Below are positions 36,687-46,669 of a DNA stretch of 64,000 nucleotides, piece by piece. The position numbers and the translations under genes are program-made. How positions within the stretch are numbered: the stretch's first letter is position 1; each line of letters begins with the position of its first letter. The DNA comes from Lentisphaerota bacterium (GTDB taxonomy: Bacteria; Verrucomicrobiota; Lentisphaeria; Victivallales; Victivallaceae). Location of the stretch: NCBI GenBank assembly GCA_015061815.1, contig SUVW01000005.1, positions 62,001-126,000 on the forward strand. The letters are read 5' to 3'. A model generated the notes under the pieces. The model did not search any database. It saw nothing but the letters and a program-made list of their open reading frames with translations, and was not told where the DNA came from.

Positions 36687-39600
36687 TCATTCGGTGAATT
36701 TCAAATTGTTCACCCCGAATTCCACCATGTTATATTCCGGTGTTGACGGCAATCCCGGTACGTCCAGATAATTCGGTTCCAGGAAAAAGCTGGTCGGGCC
36801 TACGCCGAGTGGTTCACCGGCAAGCAGGTGGTGCGGGCCAAGCATATTGCGTAACGAGATGGTCAGTTCCATTTCGATAACATTTATCCCCGGCTGTAAT
36901 TTGCCTTTTACCGGGAATGCGAACGGCTCCCACCATGCTCCACCGCAATCCTGACCGTTGAGCCGGAGTTTCAACGAATTTGCACCCTTGAGATTGCAGG
37001 TGAAAAAGTTTATCTTATCCACCTCATCCGGAGTCAGTGTGAACATGTTTTTCAAAGTGACCGTTCCGGCAAAAAACGGCATTCCGCTGTTGAGCAGATC
37101 ACTGCAGTCAACTGATTCACTGTGCAATGGCGAACCAAGTGCAAAACTGCCGGACAACCGCATCGCATTGCGTTCCAAGCGGCAGCTTTTTCCATCGTGA
37201 CGGACAGAGAAATTTCCGGCTAAATAGATACTTTCAATTTCGGTTTTGAAGGTCAATTTATTTCTTTCTGATTCAAAAACTCTGGCTTTCCGCAGAGTTT
37301 CATAGGTTCCGGGAGCTTGACAGAAGCGCATTTTTGCGGCAATGATATTTTTGCCGGGCCGCAGATTTTCCGGCAAGCGTATCTTTTCAAACGCTTTATC
37401 AAAAAGATAACCGTCTTTTTGCGCAGCAAAATTTTTACCGTTGAGTGAAAAGGTGAATTTTTCCGGAGATTCCACCGCCATGAATACCGGTGCGGAAAAG
37501 TCAAAATCTTCTCCGACAGTGAATTCATATTCCAGTTCCAGATCGCAATCTTTTTCCATCATCAGCAATCTGCTCTGCACATCGACGGCGTTTGCAAATT
37601 GCCACTGCCCGTGATCTGTCCGGAAACGGCAGAAATCAAGAGTTATGATATTTTCCTGCATTTGTGATATCTGCCAGGATTTTTCCGGGAGCAACCGTAT
37701 CGGATCGGCATTTGGGGCAATACGTTGGAATTCCGGTAATTCTCCAATTTCCAAATCATCGGAAACAAACAGCAACAATGCATCTGCCGGAGCAAAACTG
37801 TATTCCAGCGTGATATTGCTGTCATTGACCGAATATTTGGACGGCCGGTAAAATTCACCGTCATACTGATCGATTATCGCCACATGTCTGCCGGTTCGTT
37901 TCAGAGAAATTTCCACTTGAGTTCCGGAATTTTGTGCCGTATTTACCAGATAATAAAATCTTCCGGAACAGCCGGATATTTCAATATCCCGCCACGTACC
38001 GCAGATTTTTGTTGCAGGAATTGAGTTTTCTGTGATCGAAACATTTTTTCCGACGCATTTGGCCGCGTATTGAGCAGCAGCTCTTTCAGAATCAAATCCG
38101 GGCAGAGAGTTGATGAAATCCATATCTCCTGGTGTCGCCGGAATACCGTCAATGGTGAATTCCAGCATCGTTTCAGTATTTTTTACCCGTAAAATAATTC
38201 CGCCGTTTCGGTGAAACTCTTTGAGTAATTTTAATATTTTTGCAGAAATATTGGTCACCTGCGGTATGATCACCAAATTATAAGCACAGTTGCCAATGAT
38301 AAATTTCCCGTTGTCAACCGAACCGCACTCATCGACGATTATTTCATCAGCATAATGGTGCGGAATAAAATTCTGATCCAATTCAGAGGTCATCGTGTCA
38401 GCGGTTTTCTGGAAGATACCGTTATTTAACTGGGCATCATTGCCGGTATAAATTTTCCACAATGAGGAAATCGGATGAATGACCAGAACTTCCGGATGAC
38501 ATTCCCCTTCGGCCAGAAGCATGCCGACCCGTGAAAAATAGTCGTTAAGGATTTTATAGTCTTCCCACCAGGGCTGGTGGTAAAAACTGCTCTGCGGATA
38601 ATCCCGCTTGCGTGAACCGCGCAGAGAATAACTTTGCAAATGCTGACAAAGATAATTTATTCCGTGTGCCATCTGACGTTGATAGATCCAACGCATCCCG
38701 GAGAAGTTGCAGGCCCAGCCGCTGCAGGCGAAACTTTCGGTCATTAATTGTTTCAGACCGTATTGTTCGCCGACTGACCACAACTGTACCGCTGCCAGAT
38801 CCGACGGAGCTACCCGTCCGAGATGGTCGACTCCGGGGAGCGTATAATAACGGTATTGCGGCATCACAGAACCATTGGAACTTATTTGATAACTTAATAC
38901 TTCTTCCAATACGTGATGGCCGGTCAATTCCCAGTTGTGTTCCTGACACCAGGATTTGATCTGCTTCATAAATGCCCGGGAGAAAAGTTCCGAACACAGC
39001 TTCCAGAAGCGCACCCGTGTCCGGGCGCATCCCGGGATATCATGCAGTATCCCCGGCAGACATTCCAACAGATCGCAAGAGTATTTTTTACGATACTCCT
39101 CCTCAAGAACGAACGACCAGACAACGCCATTCCGGGATAACTGCGGTTCATCAGTAAATACTCCGCGCAGATGTTTGAGCAGTTGCGCGGGGAGTTTTTC
39201 ATAGTAATGCTGATGGGTCACCCGGAGAAATTCCGCCACAACTTTGTCGTTGAGGTTGTCCACGTAATATGGATTTACTTCAAAGTAACAACGCAGAACT
39301 TCACGGCATTCTGTATTTTCCGGTAGAGTCCGTCCCAGAAATTTTGTTCCATCCGCAGAATAAAACGCAATAGTATTTTCTTTAGTTGCCGCATCTTTAA
39401 GCGGAAGTTTTTCTGAACGCAGATATTTGGCTTGGTAATCTATGCCAAGAGCATTGACCAATCCTCCCGCAAAGCCGCTGGGCCAGCCGTTTTCATCATA
39501 CAGCCATGCATCCATCCCGAGTTTGCCGGCTTCATCAAGAGAAGCCATGACACACTCCATCCACCTGTCAGATAAGTATACTGTTTCCAAACCGCCTCTG

Positions 39601-39743
39601 GCGTGCATGAAAAATCCGCCAAGTCCTGCTTTGTGCATCAATCTGATTTGGCGGCGCAACTCTTCCGGCTGTAAATCATCATTCCAGCTCCAAAAGGGGG
39701 AGGGGCGGAAATGCATTGGCGGATCGGGGAATCGAATTTTCAT
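36687..39743 (-). CDS. Glycoside hydrolase, GH106-like (alpha-L-rhamnosidase-type) protein
   Basis: FRPSPFWSWNDDLQPEELRRQIRLMHKAGLGGFFMHARGGLETVYLS, DAWLYDENGWPSGFAGG; C-terminal galactose-binding-like region. No obvious signal peptide. Confidence 0.7.
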   Translation of the reverse strand: MKIRFPDPPMHFRPSPFWSWNDDLQPEELRRQIRLMHKAGLGGFFMHARGGLETVYLSDRWMECVMASLDEAGKLGMDAWLYDENGWPSGFAGGLVNALGIDYQAKYLRSEKLPLKDAATKENTIAFYSADGTKFLGRTLPENTECREVLRCYFEVNPYYVDNLNDKVVAEFLRVTHQHYYEKLPAQLLKHLRGVFTDEPQLSRNGVVWSFVLEEEYRKKYSCDLLECLPGILHDIPGCARTRVRFWKLCSELFSRAFMKQIKSWCQEHNWELTGHHVLEEVLSYQISSNGSVMPQYRYYTLPGVDHLGRVAPSDLAAVQLWSVGEQYGLKQLMTESFACSGWACNFSGMRWIYQRQMAHGINYLCQHLQSYSLRGSRKRDYPQSSFYHQPWWEDYKILNDYFSRVGMLLAEGECHPEVLVIHPISSLWKIYTGNDAQLNNGIFQKTADTMTSELDQNFIPHHYADEIIVDECGSVDNGKFIIGNCAYNLVIIPQVTNISAKILKLLKEFHRNGGIILRVKNTETMLEFTIDGIPATPGDMDFINSLPGFDSERAAAQYAAKCVGKNVSITENSIPATKICGTWRDIEISGCSGRFYYLVNTAQNSGTQVEISLKRTGRHVAIIDQYDGEFYRPSKYSVNDSNITLEYSFAPADALLLFVSDDLEIGELPEFQRIAPNADPIRLLPEKSWQISQMQENIITLDFCRFRTDHGQWQFANAVDVQSRLLMMEKDCDLELEYEFTVGEDFDFSAPVFMAVESPEKFTFSLNGKNFAAQKDGYLFDKAFEKIRLPENLRPGKNIIAAKMRFCQAPGTYETLRKARVFESERNKLTFKTEIESIYLAGNFSVRHDGKSCRLERNAMRLSGSFALGSPLHSESVDCSDLLNSGMPFFAGTVTLKNMFTLTPDEVDKINFFTCNLKGANSLKLRLNGQDCGGAWWEPFAFPVKGKLQPGINVIEMELTISLRNMLGPHHLLAGEPLGVGPTSFFLEPNYLDVPGLPSTPEYNMVEFGVNNLKFTE

Positions 39744-39754
39744 GACATTATCCT

Positions 39755-40414
39755 TTATATTGTTTTTCCAACAGTAAATAATCGTTCTCCGGAAAGTCCG
39801 GGAAGATTGAAAACAGAAGTGTTGCTCCAGTGCATCTGCCGGATTTTTTGTAATTCAGCACTCTCTTCGGCAGCCTGTTGAGGAGTTTTATAAAAAATAA
39901 ATCTGCCGCCGGGAACTGTGAACCGGTTGGACTCCCGGAAAATTTTTGGTGACGGGGCAACTGCTCTGGCCGTAACGATATCAAATTTGTTTTGAAATTC
40001 CTTGCGGCAATTCAACTCTGTGGAGCGACCGTGAACAGCATTTAAGTTATGCAGATTCAGCAGTTGGGCCGCAAGAGTTACAAAGGTTATTTTTTTCCCG
40101 ATGGAATCGATCGCATGGATCTGCAGCTGCGGAAAAGCCAAAGCCAAAATCAAACTCGGGAAGCCGGCTCCGCAGCCGATATCGGCAATAACAAGTTTAT
40201 CTTTGCTTATTTCCGGAAAGAAATAGGCGATACTTAAAGAATCTGCGACATGTTTGAAGTAAAAATCTTCGACAGAAGTCAACCTGGTAAGATTAACGTT
40301 GGTGTTGTATTCGGTCAAAAATTTACGCAGAACTTCGCAAGCTGCGGCAAATGAGCCGGTATCTTTGACTCCGCAAGTTCGGACGAAGTCATTAAGTTCA
40401 AGTTTTGTGATCAT
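39755..40414 (-). CDS. rsmG: 16S rRNA (guanine527-N7)-methyltransferase
   Basis: YNTNVNLTRLTSVEDFYFKHVADSL, IADIGCGAGFPSLILALAFP, IVTARAVAPSPKI. Confidence 0.93.
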   Translation of the reverse strand: MITKLELNDFVRTCGVKDTGSFAAACEVLRKFLTEYNTNVNLTRLTSVEDFYFKHVADSLSIAYFFPEISKDKLVIADIGCGAGFPSLILALAFPQLQIHAIDSIGKKITFVTLAAQLLNLHNLNAVHGRSTELNCRKEFQNKFDIVTARAVAPSPKIFRESNRFTVPGGRFIFYKTPQQAAEESAELQKIRQMHWSNTSVFNLPGLSGERLFTVGKTI

Positions 40415-41139
40415 TTGTTTTCTGAAGTATTGTCCGGTTCAAAGGGAATTTCTCCGGCATTCTGCCGCATTTTTTCTCCCTCTCCGGACATTTTTTCAAT
40501 TTCTTGCATAAAGCGGATATTTTCAGCTTCCCGTCTGGCATCTTCTGCTTTGGCTTTTTCTGCAGCAGCCGATGCCGCTTCAAGAGAATCCTGGGTTTTT
40601 TTCTGTTCCAGTTTGGTCAGTTCCTGCACCCTTGTTTCATAATCATCAAGGAATTTTTGCAGTTTATCTGTTTTGTTGGAAGACAGTCCGATTTCTGCTG
40701 TTTCTCTGGCACTGCTCATTGCCGCAGCGGTTCTGGCTCTGGTCATGGCAACAAGATATTTTTGCGCATTTTTAAGCTCTTCCAATTTTATTTTTGACCG
40801 GCGCAGAACATTGTTTTCCGGATAAGTTTTCAAGGCGTTGGTGATCAAAGACAACGCGAGAGATACTTTTCCGGAATCAAGCAATTTCTGGGCGTTGACA
40901 ACCGTTTCATTGCTTTCCTGAATACTGATGAGCGTACTGACATGATTTTGTGACCGGTCAAGGTTGAAGATGTTTTTGCCCTGTCTGACCGCAGCTTCCG
41001 GATCACCGTTTTGTATACTGTCAAAAAAGCGGACAACAAGCGATATCCTCTCCACTGGCGGCGGAGTATGTTTTTCCTGCTTGCAGCCGGTCAAAATCAA
41101 CAAAAATGATGTAATTATAAGTGTAATATATCTGTCCAT
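40411..41139 (-). CDS. Lipoprotein with helical/TPR-like and coiled-coil C-terminus
   Basis: MDRYITLIITSFLLILTGCKQEK lipobox LTGC; charged Ala-rich coiled-coil. Confidence 0.7.
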   Translation of the reverse strand: MDRYITLIITSFLLILTGCKQEKHTPPPVERISLVVRFFDSIQNGDPEAAVRQGKNIFNLDRSQNHVSTLISIQESNETVVNAQKLLDSGKVSLALSLITNALKTYPENNVLRRSKIKLEELKNAQKYLVAMTRARTAAAMSSARETAEIGLSSNKTDKLQKFLDDYETRVQELTKLEQKKTQDSLEAASAAAEKAKAEDARREAENIRFMQEIEKMSGEGEKMRQNAGEIPFEPDNTSENK

Positions 41140-41140
41140 A

Positions 41141-42424
41141 TTATAAGATAATATCAGAAGAGGATTTTTGCAAATTTTCTGCAAGATTTTTTTCATCTGC
41201 AGTAATATTTATTATTTTTCCGGCGGGAAAACTTCCGGCCGGCACGGTTACAGCAAGGTAATTATCGCTCCATCCATGCAGTTTGCCGTTGCTCTCCTGT
41301 TCAAAAATCACCGGTAAAGTTTTCCCGACTTGTGATTCGGCAAAATTGGTTGCTGAAATATTTGCCGCAGCAGTAAGTCGTTTCATCCGTTTTTTTACTG
41401 TTTCAGCCGGGATCTGTCCCGGCATGGCTGCCGCCGGAGTTCCGGGGCGGATCGAGTAGGCAAAGGCGTGGATATTGGCAAATTGCACCTCTTCTGCGAC
41501 AGCCAGCAACCGGATGAAGTCCTCATCGGTTTCCCCGGGGAAGCCAACGATAAAATCGGTGCCGATATGAATATCCGGAACGATTGAACGTATATTTTTT
41601 ACAAAATTGATAAATTGTTCCGCCGTATAATTTCTGCGCATCGCTTTCAGGACCCGGTCGCTGCCATGCTGCATGGAAAGGTGAAGAAAACGGCAGAGCC
41701 GATTGGCCGGTTCGCTCATTAATTCTGCCAACTGCAAATCCCCCGGATGCGGTTCTGTCGAACTCAAACGGATGCGGAACTCACCGGGAAGTGCAGCGAT
41801 CTCCCGGATCAAACCGGATAAATCTTTGCCGTCATCCCGGTAGTTGCAGGTGTTTACTCCGGTAAGCACTATTTCAGGGAAACCCTGTTCAATTGCTTTT
41901 TTGCAGTCTTCGATACATTCGGCAAAGCACCGGGAACGGGAGGCTCCCCGGACATACGGGACAATGCAGTATGAACAAAAATTATTGCATCCTTCCTGGA
42001 TTTTTATAAAAGCCCGGGTACGGAACGGAAAAGAGGAGTGAGCGTTTTCAAGGAAGTTTCCGGATGGTGTTTCCAAACTTTTGCGTCCGCAGGATTTTGC
42101 GTGCGGAAAAAGTTTTTTATCCGGATTGGTCAATATCAAATCGGCACCGCATTCTTTGAGTTTTTCCGGAGAAAGTTCAGCGGCGCATCCGGCAACCGCG
42201 ATGCAGCTTCCCGGATAATTCTTCCGCAGTTTACGGATCTGCTGCCTGCTTTTGCGTTCGGCTTCAGCGGTGACCGCACAACTATTCAGCAGAATCAAAT
42301 CCGGTGAAACGGTAAAATCATCCCGCAGCTCATACCCGGCATTTTGCAACCGGGTAGTAAGCAATGCGGTGTCGGCATGGTTGAGCCGACACCCGAGAGT
42401 AATGATCACCGCTGTTTTATGCAT
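41141..42424 (-). CDS. mtaB: tRNA (N6-L-threonylcarbamoyladenosine(37)-C2)-methylthiotransferase
   Basis: TLGCRLNHADT, KIQEGCNNFCSYCIVPYVRG radical-SAM CxxxCxxC, IGTDFIVGFPGETDEDF. Confidence 0.92.
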   Translation of the reverse strand: MHKTAVIITLGCRLNHADTALLTTRLQNAGYELRDDFTVSPDLILLNSCAVTAEAERKSRQQIRKLRKNYPGSCIAVAGCAAELSPEKLKECGADLILTNPDKKLFPHAKSCGRKSLETPSGNFLENAHSSFPFRTRAFIKIQEGCNNFCSYCIVPYVRGASRSRCFAECIEDCKKAIEQGFPEIVLTGVNTCNYRDDGKDLSGLIREIAALPGEFRIRLSSTEPHPGDLQLAELMSEPANRLCRFLHLSMQHGSDRVLKAMRRNYTAEQFINFVKNIRSIVPDIHIGTDFIVGFPGETDEDFIRLLAVAEEVQFANIHAFAYSIRPGTPAAAMPGQIPAETVKKRMKRLTAAANISATNFAESQVGKTLPVIFEQESNGKLHGWSDNYLAVTVPAGSFPAGKIINITADEKNLAENLQKSSSDIIL

Positions 42425-42432
42425 TGACTGCT

Positions 42433-44460
42433 TCAACGTTTTTTGCGCCAGTCAAGAGCACCGGTCGGGCAGGCGTTGATACATTCGCCGCACTCCCGGC
42501 AACTGTCGGGCAATCCTTGATCAAAGGCGGTGCCAATGCAGCTGGCAAATCCGCGTTTCTGCAAAGAAAGCAGGGACTTATTGACCACTTCTTTGCACAC
42601 TTTTACACAGATGCCGCATTTTATACACTTGCCGCGATCCTGAATGATCGCCGGATGGCGCACGTCGTAACTGGCAGATTGCCGTTGCCCGCTGTAGGCA
42701 TCAACCCGGCATCCGGCTTCGCCGGAAAATTTCCGCAATTTACAGTCGGCCTTATCGGAACAACTGCATTCGATACACCGTTTGCCCTCTTTGGCAATTT
42801 GTCCGGCACTCATGGTCGAACAGACTTCTTTGAATGTAGTTTTTCGCTCTGCCAGCGGGATAAACGTGAGTTTTTCTCGCGGTTCGGCAGAAAGATCATT
42901 CCGGAGAACGACGATTTCATCAAGAGAAAGTTCCTGCCAGTTGCCCCGGGTGACATTTATGGGATTTTCTTCTTCCAGCGGAATATTCAACAGATCTCTG
43001 GCTGCAGCCATTGCTGCCCGTCTGCCGGAAGCCAGAGCTTCAACAACGGTCGCTGCACCGGAAACGCAATCTCCGGCACTGTAAAGTCCATTGCGAACTG
43101 TGACACCGTCTTCCTGAACCTCCACTGTGCCGTAACGGGTTACCGGAATACCGGCCGGAGCGGAGGTCTTCTGACCGATTGCGGCGATGACCGTATCAGC
43201 TTCGATCTCAAAATCACTGCCGGCTTCCGGAACCGGTTTGCGTCTGCCGGAAGCGTCCGGTTCACCAAGAGTCATTTTCTGACAGGTGAGAATCAGTTTG
43301 CCGTTGCGTTTTTCCAATTTTACCGGAGCCGTGAGGAATTGGAATTTTACACCCTCTTCTTTGGCTTCGGCAATTTCGATTTTTTCTGCCGGCATCTCTG
43401 CCTCGCTGCGGCGGTAGATGCAAGTTACCTCCGGAGAGCCGAGTCTGACACTGGTTCTCAAGCAATCCATAGCAGTGTTTCCGCCGCCGACAACCAGAAC
43501 TTTTCCGGGATTAGGTGCAGAGCAATCGTTTTCGATAACATTGCGCAGAAAATCTATGCCGGGCACGGCAAATTCCTCTCCTTCACACCGCATGCCGGAT
43601 GCCTGCCAGCAGCCGATTGCGATAATAACGGCATCGAAGTTTTCTTCCAATTCCGCAAGAGAGAGATTTTCTCCAAGTTTTTTCCCGCAGGAAAAGAAGA
43701 TGTCCATTTTTTCGAAATGGGCGATTTCTTTGTCCAGGAGATTTTTGGGCAGACGGTATTCGGGGATGCCGTAACGGGTCATGCCTCCGGATTTCGGCAT
43801 TTGTTCAAAGATCACCGGTTGGATCCCCCGGAGCCGAAGATAGTAGGCTGCGGCCAATCCGGCCGGACCACCGCCGACAATGGCGGCCTTTTTGCCGGAA
43901 AGTGCCGGAAGCTCTTCCATGTAGGAATCGTAGCACATGTCAGCGGCCAACCGTTTGAATTCATTTATCGCCACCGGTTCTCCATCGATATTGCGGCGGC
44001 ATTGTTTCTCACAAAAACGGGGGCACACTCTGCCGACAGTGATCGGCATGGGGATGCGCTCTTTGATGATTTTCAAAGCATTGAAGAAATCACCATTCGC
44101 TGCTGCCCGGACATATTCTTCCACCGCCGCATGAGCCGGACAGGCGAGGGTGCATGGTGCTTCGCAGTCACCGTTGTGTTCACTCAAAAGCAGATTGAGC
44201 GCGGTTTTCCGCATTTCCAGAACATCCGGGGCAGTTACTTCTATTTCCTGACCTTCTGACGGCATCGCCGAGCATGAAGGCAGAAATTTACCGGTTGTTT
44301 TGTCTTTTACCACACAGACAAAACAACTGGTGGTTTTGCTTATCCGTTTGTCACCGCAAAGTCCGGGAATGTCGATTCCGTTGGCCCGGGCGACATCCAT
44401 AACAGTCTGTCCGGGCTGGGCAGTTACAGATTTGCCGTCAAGGAAAAAATTTATACTCAT
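42433..44460 (-). CDS. GltD/NfnB-like FAD-NAD(P)H oxidoreductase with N-terminal [2Fe-2S] and C-terminal [4Fe-4S] domains (StnA-like candidate)
   Basis: MSINFFLDGKSVTAQPGQTVMDVARANGIDIPGLC...CFVC...C; CEAPCTLACPAHA; AAIVGGGPAGLAAAYYLRLRG; VLVVGGGNTAMDCLRTS; CIKCGICVKVCKEV...CRECGECINACPTGALDW. Confidence 0.88.
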   Translation of the reverse strand: MSINFFLDGKSVTAQPGQTVMDVARANGIDIPGLCGDKRISKTTSCFVCVVKDKTTGKFLPSCSAMPSEGQEIEVTAPDVLEMRKTALNLLLSEHNGDCEAPCTLACPAHAAVEEYVRAAANGDFFNALKIIKERIPMPITVGRVCPRFCEKQCRRNIDGEPVAINEFKRLAADMCYDSYMEELPALSGKKAAIVGGGPAGLAAAYYLRLRGIQPVIFEQMPKSGGMTRYGIPEYRLPKNLLDKEIAHFEKMDIFFSCGKKLGENLSLAELEENFDAVIIAIGCWQASGMRCEGEEFAVPGIDFLRNVIENDCSAPNPGKVLVVGGGNTAMDCLRTSVRLGSPEVTCIYRRSEAEMPAEKIEIAEAKEEGVKFQFLTAPVKLEKRNGKLILTCQKMTLGEPDASGRRKPVPEAGSDFEIEADTVIAAIGQKTSAPAGIPVTRYGTVEVQEDGVTVRNGLYSAGDCVSGAATVVEALASGRRAAMAAARDLLNIPLEEENPINVTRGNWQELSLDEIVVLRNDLSAEPREKLTFIPLAERKTTFKEVCSTMSAGQIAKEGKRCIECSCSDKADCKLRKFSGEAGCRVDAYSGQRQSASYDVRHPAIIQDRGKCIKCGICVKVCKEVVNKSLLSLQKRGFASCIGTAFDQGLPDSCRECGECINACPTGALDWRKKR

Positions 44461-44462
44461 GG

Positions 44463-46175
44463 TCACTGTTCTCCTTTCGCCACGCGGGTGATGGCTTTTT
44501 GGGGGCATACGTCCAGACAGCTGTTGCATCTGGTGCAAAGTGCCGGATCAATAACAAAGTCACTGCTGATCGCATTTACCGGACAGGTTTTGATGCAAAG
44601 TTTGCATTTTACACACTTATCTTTATTCAATGCGACATCGACCAGAGCATTGCATTGCATGGCGCGGCATTTGTGTTCATTCACATGTTCCAGATATTCA
44701 TTGCGGTAGAAGCGGAGGGTGGCAAGTACCGGATTGGGAGCTGTCTGCCCCAGTCCGCAAAGAGAACCGGCTTTGATTTTTCTGCCGAGATCTTCCAACA
44801 AATCAAGATCAGCTTCGCTTCCGTTGCCGTTTACGATTCTTTCAAGGATTTCAAACATCCGGGTCGTACCGACCCGGCAGAAGGTGCATTTCCCGCAACT
44901 TTCCCGGTGGGTGAAGTCAAGGAAGTATCTGGCAGTTTCTACCATACAGCGGTCATTGCCGATGACGATCATACCGCCGGAACCCATGATCGCTCCAAGC
45001 GAGCGCAAAGAATCATAATCCACCGGAGTGTCGAAAAGTTCCACCGGGATACAGCCGCCGGAAGGACCGCCGGTTTGTACTGCTTTGACCCGTTCCCGGT
45101 CGGCTCCGCCAATCTCAAAAACGATCTCATTGAGCGTAGTACCCATCGGGACTTCCACCAGTCCGGGGTACTGCAGATCTCCTGCCAGTGCGAAAAGTTT
45201 AGTTCCGCGTCCACCTTCTGAACCGGTTGCGGCAAAAGCACTGCCTCCTTCGCGAAGGATGACCGGGATGTTTCCGAAAGTTTCCACATTGTTGATCATG
45301 GTCGGTTTGTCCTGATACCCCCGGTCAGTGGGGAAGGGCGGACGGAAACGCGGCATGCCGCGCTGACCTTCCAGGGAGGCGATCAATGCGGTCTCCTCGC
45401 CGCAGACAAATGCACCGGCACCCTCTTTTATGGTGATTTCAACACTCCGGTCACCGAAGACGTTGAGTTTGGCATCATTGATTTGGCCGATGGCGATTTT
45501 CAGATGTTTGATTGCCAGAGGATATTCTGCCCGGCAGTAGATCACCAGACGGCTGGCTCCAGTGGCATAGGCGGCGATCAGCATCCCTTCCAATACCTGA
45601 TGCGGGACACTTTCCATCAGAGAACGATCCATAAATGCTCCCGGATCACCTTCGTCAGCATTGCAGATAACTGTTTTGTCAAAACCGGGTTTGGCCGCCA
45701 GAAAACTCCACTTCATCCCGGTTGGGAAACCGCCGCCGCCGCGACCGCGCAGGCCGGACAATTTGACCTCGTTGACAACCTCTTCTGGGGAGAGGGAAAG
45801 AGCTTTTTTCAATCCTTCATAACCGCCGTTTGCAATATAATCATCCAAATCAGTCGGAACTATTTTCCCTGCCAGAGCGAGGACTTTCAGCAACTCTTTG
45901 GCTTTCCGGGCAGCGGGGATCTCAAAGCGGTTTTCTTCTCCCAGCGAAAGAATGTTCTGAATACTTTTTTCATCGGCTTTGACATTGCTGTACATTACAG
46001 ACGACCCGTCGGATAAGCATGCTTCGACAAGCGGTTCAGCATAACAGTGCCCGATGCATCCGACTTGCAGTATCGGAATGTCAACAGCTTTTTTCAACGC
46101 CTCAAAAACTCCGTCTCCTCCGGCGGCAATACCGCAACTGGCAAGACCGATTTTCAGTTTGACGATTTCTTTCAT
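44463..46175 (-). CDS. NuoF/HydB-like NAD-binding flavoprotein with N-terminal thioredoxin-like and C-terminal 2x[4Fe-4S] domains
   Basis: LRGRGGGGFPTGMKWSF, CNADEGDPGAFMDRSLME, GAGAFVCGEETALIASLEGQRG, CGKCTFCRVGTTRM, CVKCKLCIKTCPVNAI...CTRCNSCLDVCPQKAI. Confidence 0.94.
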   Translation of the reverse strand: MKEIVKLKIGLASCGIAAGGDGVFEALKKAVDIPILQVGCIGHCYAEPLVEACLSDGSSVMYSNVKADEKSIQNILSLGEENRFEIPAARKAKELLKVLALAGKIVPTDLDDYIANGGYEGLKKALSLSPEEVVNEVKLSGLRGRGGGGFPTGMKWSFLAAKPGFDKTVICNADEGDPGAFMDRSLMESVPHQVLEGMLIAAYATGASRLVIYCRAEYPLAIKHLKIAIGQINDAKLNVFGDRSVEITIKEGAGAFVCGEETALIASLEGQRGMPRFRPPFPTDRGYQDKPTMINNVETFGNIPVILREGGSAFAATGSEGGRGTKLFALAGDLQYPGLVEVPMGTTLNEIVFEIGGADRERVKAVQTGGPSGGCIPVELFDTPVDYDSLRSLGAIMGSGGMIVIGNDRCMVETARYFLDFTHRESCGKCTFCRVGTTRMFEILERIVNGNGSEADLDLLEDLGRKIKAGSLCGLGQTAPNPVLATLRFYRNEYLEHVNEHKCRAMQCNALVDVALNKDKCVKCKLCIKTCPVNAISSDFVIDPALCTRCNSCLDVCPQKAITRVAKGEQ

Positions 46176-46633
46176 TTTGCCGCATACTCCTTCAAAATTT
46201 TCATCATCGTTTTGCGGTCAAGTTTACCATGTACTTTGCCGTTTACACTCATTACCGGCGCAAGACTGCAGCAACCCAGACAGGCAACTGTTTCCAGAGA
46301 AAACACTCCATCATCGGCTGTTTCTCCCGGATTGAGTCCCAACTCCTGATGAAGCCACTCGTGGATAAGCGGCGCACCTTTCAGGTGGCAGGCGGTGCCA
46401 TCGCAAACCGATATCCGGTAACGCCCGGGTTTGACCCGTTTGAATTGGGCGTAGAAAGAAACCACACCTTCCACATCGGCTTCCGGTCTTCCAAAATATT
46501 CTGCCGCTGCCCGGATACCATCATCGGAAATATACCCTTCGGTAGATTGCAGCAGCTGCAAACCTTTGATCAAATTTCCCGGCTCACCCGGAATGTTCCG
46601 GAGGAACTCATACTCTTTTTTCATCTCTGACAT
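46172..46633 (-). CDS. NuoE/HydC-like [2Fe-2S] subunit
   Basis: VVSFYAQFKRVKPGRYRISVCDGTACHLKGA, LETVACLGCCSLAPVMSVNGKVHGKL; overlaps the nuoF-like start. Confidence 0.93.
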   Translation of the reverse strand: MSEMKKEYEFLRNIPGEPGNLIKGLQLLQSTEGYISDDGIRAAAEYFGRPEADVEGVVSFYAQFKRVKPGRYRISVCDGTACHLKGAPLIHEWLHQELGLNPGETADDGVFSLETVACLGCCSLAPVMSVNGKVHGKLDRKTMMKILKEYAAK

Positions 46634-46669
46634 CCTTGAAAAATTTATACAAAAAGTTTTATCTATAAT

